Positions 1-8,088 of a DNA stretch of 64,000 bases are shown piece after piece. Source of the stretch: Advenella sp048381675 (GTDB lineage: Bacteria > Pseudomonadota > Gammaproteobacteria > Burkholderiales > Burkholderiaceae_B); the NCBI RefSeq assembly GCF_048381675.1, contig NZ_JBLWIS010000012.1, positions 1-64,000 of the forward strand. Direction: 5' to 3'. Position 1 is the first letter of the stretch; every line of letters starts with the position of its first letter. The notes beneath the pieces were generated by a model. That model was given only the letters and a program-made list of their open reading frames with translations. It did no database searches and had not been told where the DNA came from. The position numbers and the translations under genes were made by a program.

Positions 1-388
1 CCAGGAAAATGGCATTGCCGATGGCGATTTTAAGGCTGAACTCATGACTGGCCAGGCTGCTGAAAATGACCAGCAGAACCAGTGAAATGTACAGACCCAG
101 GTTATCCAGCATGACACCGAACACCACAATCGAGCCGATGATCAGGGCCAGAATGTCAAAGTCGAACTTGCCAATATGGTGATCGTCACCTTCTTTGCCC
201 CGCAGGGAAGTCAGGGTCACAAGACCGCCCAGCAAAGCCAGGACAACCCCCAGCCAAAATGGAAAATAGCCAGGCCCCATGCGGGCAGGCGTGCCCATGT
301 CATAGCTCGTGGCGAACAGCGAAAAACCGACGCCCAGAGCGATGAACATCAAGCCGGACCAGAAGTCCTGTTGATTCTTAATGTGCAT
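1..388 (-). CDS. tctB: TctB-family small membrane subunit of a tripartite tricarboxylate transporter (partial)
   Basis: This is the 5' part of a gene that leaves the window at its left edge; 129 codons are visible. The protein starts MHIKNQQDFWSGLMFIALG and shows hydrophobic segments near residues 11-27, 41-60 and 78-108 with a charged cytoplasmic loop. That is the pattern of TctB/DUF1468 proteins, the small four-helix subunit of TTT-family transporters that works with the large TctA channel and a periplasmic TctC receptor. An AAGG lies about 7 bases before the ATG. It lies 102 bp behind the TctC-type receptor gene on the same strand, with a terminator-like hairpin between. tctA is expected just outside the window. 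The substrate cannot be told from sequence. Confidence 0.8.
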   Translation of the reverse strand, partial: MHIKNQQDFWSGLMFIALGVGFSLFATSYDMGTPARMGPGYFPFWLGVVLALLGGLVTLTSLRGKEGDDHHIGKFDFDILALIIGSIVVFGVMLDNLGLYISLVLLVIFSSLASHEFSLKIAIGNAIFL

Positions 389-444
389 AACTTACAACCT
401 TAGTTAGATAGATAAAATATGTGAGATTTATAAATGATTGAGCA

Positions 445-470
445 AAAAAGCGGATGAGACTTTCATCCGC
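445..470 (-). terminator. Hairpin plus U-tract between tctC and tctB
   Basis: A perfect 8-bp stem (GCGGATGA at 450-457, TCATCCGC at 463-470) with a 5-nt loop is followed on the minus strand by six T residues. It lies directly downstream of the receptor gene and upstream of tctB. Inside an apparent operon this suggests partial termination, giving more receptor than membrane subunits. Confidence 0.7.
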
Positions 471-490
471 CTTTTACAGAGCAGACCTAT

Positions 491-1462
491 TTACTGCAAT
501 TGAATATTGCCTTTTTTTACAACGTCCCTGGCCCAGTCATACTGTTGCTGGATTTCCTTGGCGAACTCTTCAGGTGTGTTGCCTGAGGGGAAAGCACCCT
601 GCTTTTCCAGGGCAGTAACTACTGCCGGGTCTTTCAATGCTTCAGTTGCCGCTTTATGCAGGGTGGTAATGACATCTTCGGGGGTACCGGCAGGTGCCAG
701 CAGGCCATACCATACCGGTTGGTTCAATTCAGGGTAACCCAGTTCCTTAAAGGTAGGAACATCTTTCATGCTATCCAGGCGTTCTTCCCAGGCAATGGCC
801 AAGGGACGAAGGTTCTTGGCTTCGATTTGCGGGAAAGATGATGGCAGGTTGTCGAACAGGATGGCAATTTGTCCGCCAACGGCATCGGTTACGGCCGGGC
901 CTGAACCACGATAAGGTACATGAACGATATCGGTTTTGGTTGACTGGCGGAAGGCTTCGCCAAACAGGTGCAGGACGCCGCAGGTACCGGAAGAACCGTA
1001 AGAATACTTATTGGGATTGGCTGTGACTTCGGCCAAGAAAGCCTTGAAATCGTTGGCAGGGAATTTAGGATTGACTTCAAGAACGTTGGGCACGTTGGCG
1101 AAGTTGGTGATCGGTGCAAAATCCTTGAGTGCATCGTAACCCAGTCCTTCGGGTTTGCAAGCCGGGTTTACACCCAAGGTTGAAACGGTTGCGATGGAAA
1201 GCGTATAGCCATCAGGTTTCGCACGGGCAGCCTCGGAGGCACCGATTGCGCCACCGGCACCGGCTTTATTTTCAACCACCATGGGTTTGCCCAGGATATC
1301 GCTCATTTTGGCGGTGACGACCCGGGTCACGATATCGGTAGAGCCGCCTGGTGCAAAAGGCACAATGACGCGAATGGGTTTAGTAGGAAAGTCAGCCGCA
1401 TATGAGGTACCACTAATGATGGCAGCAGTACTGAAAATGGCGGTTAAAAGGGATTTTTTCAT
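491..1462 (-). CDS. tctC: Bug/TctC-family periplasmic tripartite tricarboxylate receptor
   Basis: A 323-residue protein with a clear Sec signal peptide (KK near the start, hydrophobic core, cleavage around SYA-A at residues 20-23). The mature N-terminus reads FPTKPIRVIVPFAPGGSTD, the hallmark of Bug (Bordetella uptake gene) receptors that bind carboxylates in the periplasm for a TctAB channel. Length matches the family (about 320). The ATG at 1462 has a modest AAGGAA ribosome-binding site. Bug receptors are strongly amplified in Alcaligenaceae, and ligands range from citrate to amino acids and aromatic acids, so no substrate is assigned. The tctB gene behind it supports a true TTT transporter rather than an orphan Bug protein. 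Confidence 0.9.
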   Translation of the reverse strand: MKKSLLTAIFSTAAIISGTSYAADFPTKPIRVIVPFAPGGSTDIVTRVVTAKMSDILGKPMVVENKAGAGGAIGASEAARAKPDGYTLSIATVSTLGVNPACKPEGLGYDALKDFAPITNFANVPNVLEVNPKFPANDFKAFLAEVTANPNKYSYGSSGTCGVLHLFGEAFRQSTKTDIVHVPYRGSGPAVTDAVGGQIAILFDNLPSSFPQIEAKNLRPLAIAWEERLDSMKDVPTFKELGYPELNQPVWYGLLAPAGTPEDVITTLHKAATEALKDPAVVTALEKQGAFPSGNTPEEFAKEIQQQYDWARDVVKKGNIQLQ

Positions 1463-1538
1463 ATAAATTCCTTGACGATTTGTAAATACTATATCGAAAA
1501 ATATGCTTATAAAAATAATTAATTTCGAAGTAGGGCAG

Positions 1539-1568
1539 ATGATAGTAAGAACAACATGAGCCTTGCAA
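1539..1568 (-). promoter_or_regulatory. Predicted sigma-70 promoter of tctC
   Basis: On the minus strand TTGCAA (1563-1568) and TATCAT (1539-1544) are 18 bp apart, about 80 bp upstream of the tctC start. The -35 element sits inside one of two CTTGCAAG palindromes. Confidence 0.5.
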
Positions 1569-1623
1569 GCATAAACACAAAAAATAAGGGTAATTGCTTA
1601 GATATTTGTACGATACTTGCAAG
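1562..1623. promoter_or_regulatory. Two CTTGCAAG palindromes, candidate operator pair
   Basis: The 8-bp palindrome CTTGCAAG occurs at 1562-1569 and again at 1616-1623, 54 bp apart (about five helical turns). The first copy overlaps the predicted -35 of tctC. The spacing on one face of the helix fits a regulator bound at two sites; the regulator is unknown. Confidence 0.35.
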
Positions 1624-1642
1624 GTTTAGCGGATATTTGTAA

Positions 1643-2626
1643 CTATTGACTTTTACTTTGTCTTGCTATGAAAAAATGTGATAGTTCACCAACAATTCCT
1701 TTTCGGAAGGCCATGACGCAGATAATAAAGATGAGTCCCATGACGATGGTAACCGATTCTCCCAGTGTTGAAAACCATTGTACACCGGTTGTATCGGCAA
1801 TCATGCGGCCAAAGTCGCCAATCTTGTTTTCGAGCATGACCACAATGAAAGCGCCAATGACGGGTCCAATAAAGGTGCCTACACCACCAATCAAAGTCAT
1901 TAACACGACCATCCCTGACATTTGCCACATGGCATCGGACAGGGTGGCAGAAACGAACACCAGCGTTTTGGTGGCACCGGCCAGCCCGGCTATGGCGGCA
2001 GACAGCACAAAGGCCAACAACTTGTATTTGTCTACATCATAGCCAAGAGAAATGGCACGGGGTTCGTTTTCCTTGATGGCCTTCAGGATCTGGCCAAAAG
2101 GCGAGTTGACGGTTCGCCAGCAGATGAAATAGCCAATCATGAAGACGCCTACTACCATATAGTATAGGTTCAGGTCGTTTTTCAGGTCCAGCAGGCCAAA
2201 CAGGTGTCCCCTTGGCACGCCTTGCAGGCCATCTTCACCACCGGTAAATGGGGCTTGCAGGAAGAAAAAGAAGACCATCTGTGCCATTGCCAGGGTAATC
2301 ATGGTGAAATAAATACCGCTGCGCCGTATGGCAAGGCCCCCGATAACGAAGCCAAGTAAACCGGCAATCAGCATGCCGTAAAGAATGCCCAGTTCGGGTG
2401 AAAAGCCCCATACTTTAATGGCATGGCCTGAAGCGTAGGCCGCGCTGCCAAGGAAAGCGGCGTGCCCGAATGAAAGCAGCCCGACGTGTCCAAGCAGGAG
2501 GTTGAAGGCACATGCAAACAGGGCATAGCACAGGATTTTCATGACGAAAATGGGGTATATGCCGAACGAAGGCAATAAGGCGGCCACAATGGCAAATAAT
2601 ACATAGCCAAGGATTTGTCGGTTCAT
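1643..2626 (-). CDS. livM: LivM-type branched-chain amino acid ABC transporter permease
   Basis: A 327-residue polytopic membrane protein of the LivM family, forming the channel with LivH. It is strongly hydrophobic throughout, with the family stretch HVGLLSFGHAAFLGSAAY near residues 46-63 and the cytoplasmic coupling segment SPFGQILKAIKENEPRAISLG around 175-195, which contacts the ATPase. Its ATG overlaps the livH stop by 4 bases (ATGA), so the two are translationally coupled. It is the last gene of the livG-livF-livK-livH-livM run. No strong terminator is visible before tctC. The substrate may be leucine-like amino acids, but this family also carries amides, urea and aromatic acids. Confidence 0.9.
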   Translation of the reverse strand: MNRQILGYVLFAIVAALLPSFGIYPIFVMKILCYALFACAFNLLLGHVGLLSFGHAAFLGSAAYASGHAIKVWGFSPELGILYGMLIAGLLGFVIGGLAIRRSGIYFTMITLAMAQMVFFFFLQAPFTGGEDGLQGVPRGHLFGLLDLKNDLNLYYMVVGVFMIGYFICWRTVNSPFGQILKAIKENEPRAISLGYDVDKYKLLAFVLSAAIAGLAGATKTLVFVSATLSDAMWQMSGMVVLMTLIGGVGTFIGPVIGAFIVVMLENKIGDFGRMIADTTGVQWFSTLGESVTIVMGLIFIICVMAFRKGIVGELSHFFIARQSKSQ

Positions 2627-3510
2627 TTTTCTTTCCCAAAAAGTCCGGCGGGGCGGAGTAATAAAACAATGGCCATAATGATAAAGACAACCGTGCTGGA
2701 GGCTTCTGGCCAGAATACTTTGGTCAGCCCCTCAATAACGCCCAGGCCAAGACCGGTCACAATCGAGCCCATAATGGAGCCCATGCCACCGATAACCACC
2801 ACCGCAAACACGACAATAATCAGGTTGGCCCCCATGAGTGGAGAGACTTGCAGCACGGGGGCTGCCAGTACACCGGCAAAACCGGCCAGGGCAACACCAA
2901 ACCCATAGGTCAGGGTAATCATGAGGGGTACGTTAATCCCGAATGCCTCCACCAGCTTGGGGTTTTCGGTACCAGCACGCAATAATGAACCAAGACGTGT
3001 TTTTTCAATCATGAACCAGGTGAACAGGCAAACAATAATTGATGCCAGCACAATCCAGCCGCGATAAATGGGCAGGATCATGAAACCCAGGTTGATTGCT
3101 CCGCGCAGGGCTTCGGGGGTTGGGTAGGGTTGGCCGGAAACACCATAGAAACTGCGGAATATGCCTTCGATTAGCAGGGCTATTCCGAAAGTAAGCAGCA
3201 GGCCATAAAGATGGTCGAGCTTGTATAAATGGCGAAGCAGCAACCTCTCGATGATCATGCCGAAAATACCGACCAGGATCGGTGCGACAACAAGCATGAC
3301 CCAGTAATTGAGGCCCAGGTATTGCAGGCCGATCCATGCCAGGAAGGCACCCAGCATGTATAAGGCGCCATGGGCGAAGTTGATGACGTTGAGAAGACCG
3401 AAAATGACGGCCAGTCCCAATGAGAGAATTGCATAAAATGAGCCGTTTACCAGGCCCAGTAGAATCTGGCCAAGAAAGGCTTGAATAGGGATGCCGAAAA
3501 TATCAATCAT
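2623..3510 (-). CDS. livH: LivH-type branched-chain amino acid ABC transporter permease
   Basis: A 295-residue hydrophobic protein with the LivH signature GLLNVINFAHGALYMLGAF near residues 38-57 and the EAA-like loop TRLGSLLRAGTENPKLVEA around 172-190. It pairs with LivM to form the inner-membrane path of an ABC importer. It follows livK by 108 bp, a spacer holding a hairpin, and overlaps livM by 4 bp. Length and composition are normal for the family. Confidence 0.9.
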   Translation of the reverse strand: MIDIFGIPIQAFLGQILLGLVNGSFYAILSLGLAVIFGLLNVINFAHGALYMLGAFLAWIGLQYLGLNYWVMLVVAPILVGIFGMIIERLLLRHLYKLDHLYGLLLTFGIALLIEGIFRSFYGVSGQPYPTPEALRGAINLGFMILPIYRGWIVLASIIVCLFTWFMIEKTRLGSLLRAGTENPKLVEAFGINVPLMITLTYGFGVALAGFAGVLAAPVLQVSPLMGANLIIVVFAVVVIGGMGSIMGSIVTGLGLGVIEGLTKVFWPEASSTVVFIIMAIVLLLRPAGLFGKEK

Positions 3511-3560
3511 AATGCATAACGTTCAGTTTATTTATTGACAACATTTTTTAACTGGTGTTC

Positions 3561-3585
3561 TGGCAGCCCCGGGTAGAGGCTGCCA
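3561..3585 (-). other. Intercistronic hairpin between livK and livH
   Basis: An 8-bp perfect stem (TGGCAGCC 3561-3568, GGCTGCCA 3578-3585) lies just after the livK stop in the direction of transcription. No U-tract follows directly. It probably protects livK mRNA from 3' decay, which would favour abundant binding protein; this role is inferred. Confidence 0.5.
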
Positions 3586-3618
3586 TGACTACAGCACTAA
3601 TCCAGATGAAGTTGTAAT

Positions 3619-4836
3619 TTACAGCTTGCAGCTGGATTCGCTTGCCGGACCGAAGGCTTTTTCTCCGTCGATTTTTTCAACGACGTTATAGTAATCCCAT
3701 GGTGCCTTGGATTCTTCCGGGGTTTTGACCTGCATCAGGTACATGTCGTGGATCATCAGGCCATCCTTGCGAACGATGGCGTCTTTGGCAAAGAAGTTGT
3801 TGATGGTATTGGATTTGAACCATTTCATGATGGCTTCGCCATCATCAGTGCCGGTTTCCTTGATGGCTTTCAGGTAGGTTTCCGCGGCGGTGTAATCGGC
3901 AGCCTGCACAAATGAGGGCTTGCGCTTGATGCGCTCCTCGAATTTGGCTGCCCATGCTCGTGACTCGTCATCCTGGTTCCAATACCAAGGGGCTGTCAGG
4001 TACAGTCCCTGCGTATCTTTCAGGCCCAGTGCGTGCACATCGTTGATGAACACCAGCAAACCGGCCGGTTTCATGGCGGGGGTTACGCCAAATTCGCTGG
4101 CAGCCTTGATGGAGTTGATGAAGTCACCCCCTGCATTGGCCAGCCCCAGGATCTGGGCGCCAGAGGTTTGTGCCTGCAGCATGTAGGAAGAAAAGTCGGT
4201 GGTGCTTAATGGCACACGAACCGAGCCCTTGATGCTGCCACCAGCTGCTTTCACCACATTAATGGTGTCTTGCTCAAGGGAATGACCAAAAGCGTAATCG
4301 GCGGTGATGAAGAACCAGTCTTTGCCGCCCTGGTTATACACGGCAGTACCGGTCACATTGGCCAGTGCCTTGGTGTTATAGGCATAGTGAATGGTGAACG
4401 GGGTGCAGTGGGTGGTAGTTAGGGCTGTTGATCCTGCGCCAATCGAGATGTAGGGCTTTTTCTTTTCGGCGGCGACGGCAGCGGAAGCCAGGGCAGTGGC
4501 AGAGTTTGTGCCACCAATAATCAGGTCAACTTTGTCCTGGTCGATCCATTCGCGGACTTTGGCTGAAGCCACGTCGGCCTTGTTTTGGTGATCAGCGGTT
4601 ACCAATTCGATTTTCTTGCCATTGATTTCACCACCGGCGGCTTCGATGGCCATTTTGATGGCCTCGCCACCGGCAGGGCCGTCCAGGTCAGAATAAACAC
4701 CGGACATGTCGGTAATAAAACCGATTTTGATAACGTCATTGGAAATCCCCTGGGCATGGGCAAGGCCCAGGCTGGATAGGGTGATTGCGGTGGCCAAGGC
4801 TGTTTTTTTCAGTTTTGCTGTTTTATTTAATTGCAT
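3619..4836 (-). CDS. livK: LivK-type periplasmic substrate-binding protein
   Basis: A 405-residue type-I periplasmic binding protein. The start at 4836 is preferred over an upstream ATG at 4875 because it has a GGAG site 7 bases away and gives a proper signal peptide (MQLNKTAKLKK, hydrophobic core, cleavage after AHA). The mature protein begins GISNDVIKIGFITDMSG, typical of amino-acid/amide/aromatic-acid binding proteins. Later motifs include DLIIGGTNSATALA and FFITADYAFGHSLEQD. The subfamily resembles those taking up short amides, aromatic acids or unusual amino acids rather than classic leucine receptors. It sits between the ATPase genes and the permease genes of the same importer. Confidence 0.85.
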   Translation of the reverse strand: MQLNKTAKLKKTALATAITLSSLGLAHAQGISNDVIKIGFITDMSGVYSDLDGPAGGEAIKMAIEAAGGEINGKKIELVTADHQNKADVASAKVREWIDQDKVDLIIGGTNSATALASAAVAAEKKKPYISIGAGSTALTTTHCTPFTIHYAYNTKALANVTGTAVYNQGGKDWFFITADYAFGHSLEQDTINVVKAAGGSIKGSVRVPLSTTDFSSYMLQAQTSGAQILGLANAGGDFINSIKAASEFGVTPAMKPAGLLVFINDVHALGLKDTQGLYLTAPWYWNQDDESRAWAAKFEERIKRKPSFVQAADYTAAETYLKAIKETGTDDGEAIMKWFKSNTINNFFAKDAIVRKDGLMIHDMYLMQVKTPEESKAPWDYYNVVEKIDGEKAFGPASESSCKL

Positions 4837-4867
4837 GTTTGTCTCCGGGTATTGAATGAAAAATAGC

Positions 4868-5587
4868 TTAGACACCTAGCAGGGTATGCAGGGTATCCTG
4901 TTTGGCTTCCAGCTCGGAAGCCGGGAATTGTTCAACGATTTCACCATGTTCCATGACATAGAAATGATCGGCCAACGGTGCGGCGAAGCGGAAGTTCTGC
5001 TCAACCATGACAATCGTGAAGCCTTTGGCTTTGAGGGTGGTGATCATGCGGGCCAGGGTTTGGACGATGACGGGTGCAAGACCTTCTGAAATTTCATCCA
5101 GCAGCAAGATATTGGCGCCTGTGCGTAAAATACGGGCAACCGCCAGCATCTGCTGTTCACCGCCCGACAGTCGGGTTCCGGGTGAATGGCGACGCTCTAG
5201 CAGGTTGGGGAACATGTCGTAAATTTCTTCCAGTGACATGCCCTGGCCACCAGCGGTGCTGCCGTTGAGTTGGGGTGGCAGCAGCAGGTTTTCTTCGCAA
5301 CTCAGGCTGGCAAAGATGCCACGTTCTTCGGGGCAATAGCCGATACCCAGGTGGGCAATTTTATGGGTGGGCAGGTTTATTGCTTCAACACCATGGACCT
5401 TGACGGAGCCTTTACGGGATCCGGTGAGTCCCAACAATGCCCGCAGGGTGGTAGTACGGCCTGCGCCATTGCGGCCAAGCAGGGTAATGACCTGCCCCTT
5501 GGGAATGCTGATGTTGACGCCATGCAGGATATGGGATTCTCCATACCAGGCTTGCAAATCCTTGATTTCAAGTGCGAGGGCGGTCAT
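4868..5587 (-). CDS. livF: LivF-type ABC transporter ATP-binding protein (variant Walker A)
   Basis: A 239-residue ABC ATPase. The ATG at 5587 is favoured over an in-frame ATG at 5611 because GGAG lies 10 bases before it. Signature LSGGEQQ and Walker B LLLDEISEGLAP are intact, and the C-terminus has the LivF stretch VMVEQNFRFAAPLADHFYV. The Walker A motif reads GRNGAGRTT: arginine 44 replaces the invariant nucleotide-binding lysine. The codon is CGT on the coding strand. ATPase activity may depend on the partner LivG, whose Walker A is normal. It starts 1 base after the livG stop and ends 31 bp before the livK start. Confidence 0.9.
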   Translation of the reverse strand: MTALALEIKDLQAWYGESHILHGVNISIPKGQVITLLGRNGAGRTTTLRALLGLTGSRKGSVKVHGVEAINLPTHKIAHLGIGYCPEERGIFASLSCEENLLLPPQLNGSTAGGQGMSLEEIYDMFPNLLERRHSPGTRLSGGEQQMLAVARILRTGANILLLDEISEGLAPVIVQTLARMITTLKAKGFTIVMVEQNFRFAAPLADHFYVMEHGEIVEQFPASELEAKQDTLHTLLGV

Positions 5588-5588
5588 T

Positions 5589-6359
5589 TTAGTGAGCTCC
5601 TTCCAGTACACCTTCGGAAGTGCCCATATAGGCCTCCATTACGGCAGGGTTGCGGGAAACTTCCTGGTAATTGCCTTCGGCCAGGGTTGCGCCACGTGCC
5701 AGGACAGTGATTTTGTCGGCAATCGAGGCAATGACATTCATATTGTGTTCGACCATCAGGATAGTGCGTCCGGCACTGACTTTTTTGATCAGTTGGGTAA
5801 CTCTGTCCACGTCTTCATGGCCCATGCCCTGGGTAGGTTCGTCAAGCAGCATGAGTTCGGGTTCCATGCCTAGTGTGGTGGCAATTTCCAGTGCCCGTTT
5901 GCGACCATAGGGCAGGTTCGAGGTGATTTCATTTTCAAATTCAAGCAAATCAACCTCTGCCAGCAATTCCCTGGCACGGTCGTCAAGTTCATGCAGGCAT
6001 TTGTTGCTTTGCCAGAAATGGAAAGAGTTGTTTTGCTGGCGTTGCAGGCCGACGCGCACGTTCTCGAGGACGGTCAGTTCGGGAAAAACCGCTGAGATCT
6101 GGAAGGAGCGGATAATGCCTTTGCGTGCAATCTGTGCCGGTTTTTCAGCGGTAATATTGATGCCATTGAAGAAAATGCTGCCTGAGGTGGGACGCAGGAA
6201 TTTTGTTAGTAAATTGAAGCAGGTGGTTTTGCCGGCGCCATTCGGGCCGATAAGCGCGTGAATGTGTCCGCGCTGCACTTGCAGGTTTACATTGTTTACC
6301 GCCACAAAACCCAGGAATTCTTTGGTCAGGTTTTTTGTCTCTAGTATTAAATCACTCAT
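5589..6359 (-). CDS. livG: LivG-type ABC transporter ATP-binding protein
   Basis: A 256-residue ABC ATPase of the LivG family with canonical Walker A GPNGAGKTT, the family Walker B region LMLLDEPTQGMGHED and H-loop MVEHNM. It drives the LivHM channel as a heterodimer with LivF. The start MSDLILETKNLTKEF at 6359 matches the usual LivG N-terminus. Alternative in-frame ATGs exist at 6368 and 6410, and none has a strong Shine-Dalgarno, so the start is uncertain. It is the first gene of the transporter operon. Confidence 0.88.
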   Translation of the reverse strand: MSDLILETKNLTKEFLGFVAVNNVNLQVQRGHIHALIGPNGAGKTTCFNLLTKFLRPTSGSIFFNGINITAEKPAQIARKGIIRSFQISAVFPELTVLENVRVGLQRQQNNSFHFWQSNKCLHELDDRARELLAEVDLLEFENEITSNLPYGRKRALEIATTLGMEPELMLLDEPTQGMGHEDVDRVTQLIKKVSAGRTILMVEHNMNVIASIADKITVLARGATLAEGNYQEVSRNPAVMEAYMGTSEGVLEGAH

Positions 6360-6501
6360 GTTATGCATTAATTCTGAAAAGTAGTGATTGAAAACACGGG
6401 TGTCTCCCATGCATTTGTTACAGGACGAGTATGCGGTAGAAATGGATTGGCTAGCTATAGGTGCTTTCCATAGGGTTTTAAGATTAAAGCGAGTTGAAAT
6501 G

Positions 6502-6537
6502 AAAAAAACGCAAAGAACATGCGGCTCTTTGCGTTTT
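6502..6537 (-). terminator. Intrinsic terminator downstream of the aldehyde dehydrogenase gene
   Basis: A perfect 12-bp stem (AAAACGCAAAGA 6505-6516, TCTTTGCGTTTT 6526-6537) with a 9-nt loop. On the minus strand it ends in seven T residues, and on the plus strand four. It closes the leftward dehydrogenase/aminotransferase unit and insulates the liv operon. Confidence 0.85.
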
Positions 6538-6593
6538 CAGTTATAAATAAATAACTTTTTATCTGCCGTTAAATTGTAAAAACGGCATGATTG

Positions 6594-8027
6594 TTATACG
6601 TGTGTAATAAACTTCGTGACCAAATATCCGTCAAAGGTTTCGGTGCCGCCTTCACTGCCGATACCGCTGTCTTTTACGCCACCAAAGGGGGTTTCCGGCA
6701 GGGCAGAGCCAAAGTGGTTAATATTGACCATGCCGGCCTCAAGTGTATTGGACACTTTGGTTGCGGTTTGAAGTGAATTGGTAAATACATATGAAGACAG
6801 GCCGAAAGGAAGGCTGTTGGCCCTGGCCAGGACTTCATCGGTATCGCTGAATTTAACCACCGGGGCAATCGGGCCAAAAGGCTCTTCAGTCATGAGTTTT
6901 GCGTCATCTTTTATATTGGTGACAACGGTTGGCGGGAAGAAATAACCGGTTTGTGACAGTGGGTTGCCACCCAGTTCGATGGTTGCGCCACGCTGCCTTG
7001 CATCTTCAACAAAGGCACTCATGCTGCCAATCCGACGCTCGTGCGCCAGTGGGCCCATTTCGGTGCCTTGTGCCGTGCCATCGCCAACCTGGATGCTTTT
7101 TAGTGCGTTGACAAAAATATCCAGGAACTGGTCATAGGCTTTTTCCTGAACGTAAAACCGGGTCGGTGAAACGCAGACCTGGCCGGCATTGCGGATCTTG
7201 AATTTGGCCAGGCTTTTGGCTGCCTGCTCGATATTGGCGTCATCAAAGACCAGCACCGGAGAATGGCCACCCAGTTCCATGGTGATGCGTTTCATGTGCG
7301 CGCCTGCCAGGGCTGCCAGTTGTTTGCCAACCGGAACCGATCCGGTAAAAGATACTTTGCGCACGATCGGGGATTTAATCAGATAGTCGGATATCTTTGC
7401 CGGTTCACCCCATACAATGTTCAGCACCCCTTTGGGCAGGCCGGCATCATGGAAGATGCGGGCAATGGCCATGACCGCACTGGGTGAGTCTTCGGGGCCT
7501 TTCAGGATGATGGAGCAACCGGCACCAATGGCGGCCGAGATTTTACGGATCGCCTGGTTGTAGGGGAAGTTCCATGGGGTGAAAGCCGCACATACGCCAA
7601 TTGGCTCACGCACTACGATCTGGCGTACGTTGGGGGTACGGGGCGGGATGACTCGGCCGTAAATGCGGCGGCATTCTTCGGCATGCCAGTCGCAGTGGTC
7701 TGCACATGAGATGATTTCACCAACGGCTTCTGCCAGTGGCTTGCCCTGGTCACGGGTCAGGTTCAAGCCGATTTCCTGGGCACGTTCGCGGGACAATTGA
7801 GCCGCTTTGCGTAAAATGGCGGAGCGATCCATGGGGGAACTGTGTTTCCATAAATCGAAAGCCCGCTGTGCGGCAGACAGGGCGCGATCCAGGTCGGCTT
7901 CGCTGGCGTGGGGCAACTGCCCCAATACTTCAAGTGTCGCTGGGTTAATTACATCCTGGGTTTTGCGTCCTCCACCGGAAATAAACTCGCCATCTATATA
8001 CAGACTCAGTGCTTCATATTGACTCAT
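6594..8027 (-). CDS. NAD(P)-dependent aldehyde dehydrogenase, succinate-semialdehyde dehydrogenase (GabD) type
   Basis: A 477-residue aldehyde dehydrogenase. The catalytic glutamate is Glu251 in MELGGHSP and the nucleophile Cys285 in NAGQVCVSPTRF. The cofactor-loop sequence TPWNFP is at 150-155, and the oxyanion and C-terminal motifs (EEPFGPIAP, PFGGVKDSG) are present. The N-terminal MSQYEALSLYIDGEFISGG fits the GabD/semialdehyde dehydrogenase clade that oxidises an omega-aldehyde made by transamination of an amine or GABA-like compound. It lies downstream of an aminotransferase and a polyamine-type binding protein, so oxidation of the aldehyde formed in the same pathway is likely. The exact substrate is not determined. 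The start is supported by GAAGAGAA upstream. Confidence 0.85.
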   Translation of the reverse strand: MSQYEALSLYIDGEFISGGGRKTQDVINPATLEVLGQLPHASEADLDRALSAAQRAFDLWKHSSPMDRSAILRKAAQLSRERAQEIGLNLTRDQGKPLAEAVGEIISCADHCDWHAEECRRIYGRVIPPRTPNVRQIVVREPIGVCAAFTPWNFPYNQAIRKISAAIGAGCSIILKGPEDSPSAVMAIARIFHDAGLPKGVLNIVWGEPAKISDYLIKSPIVRKVSFTGSVPVGKQLAALAGAHMKRITMELGGHSPVLVFDDANIEQAAKSLAKFKIRNAGQVCVSPTRFYVQEKAYDQFLDIFVNALKSIQVGDGTAQGTEMGPLAHERRIGSMSAFVEDARQRGATIELGGNPLSQTGYFFPPTVVTNIKDDAKLMTEEPFGPIAPVVKFSDTDEVLARANSLPFGLSSYVFTNSLQTATKVSNTLEAGMVNINHFGSALPETPFGGVKDSGIGSEGGTETFDGYLVTKFITHV

Positions 8028-8088
8028 TTCTCTTCAGTCCTCGTTTTGTGTTTGGATTAAATTTATTATTTCAATACTAAATTTTTTG

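Noticed and set aside
176..403. Plus-strand open frame at the left edge
   Set aside because: The other strand encodes a TctB-type membrane protein in line with tctC, which explains the region.
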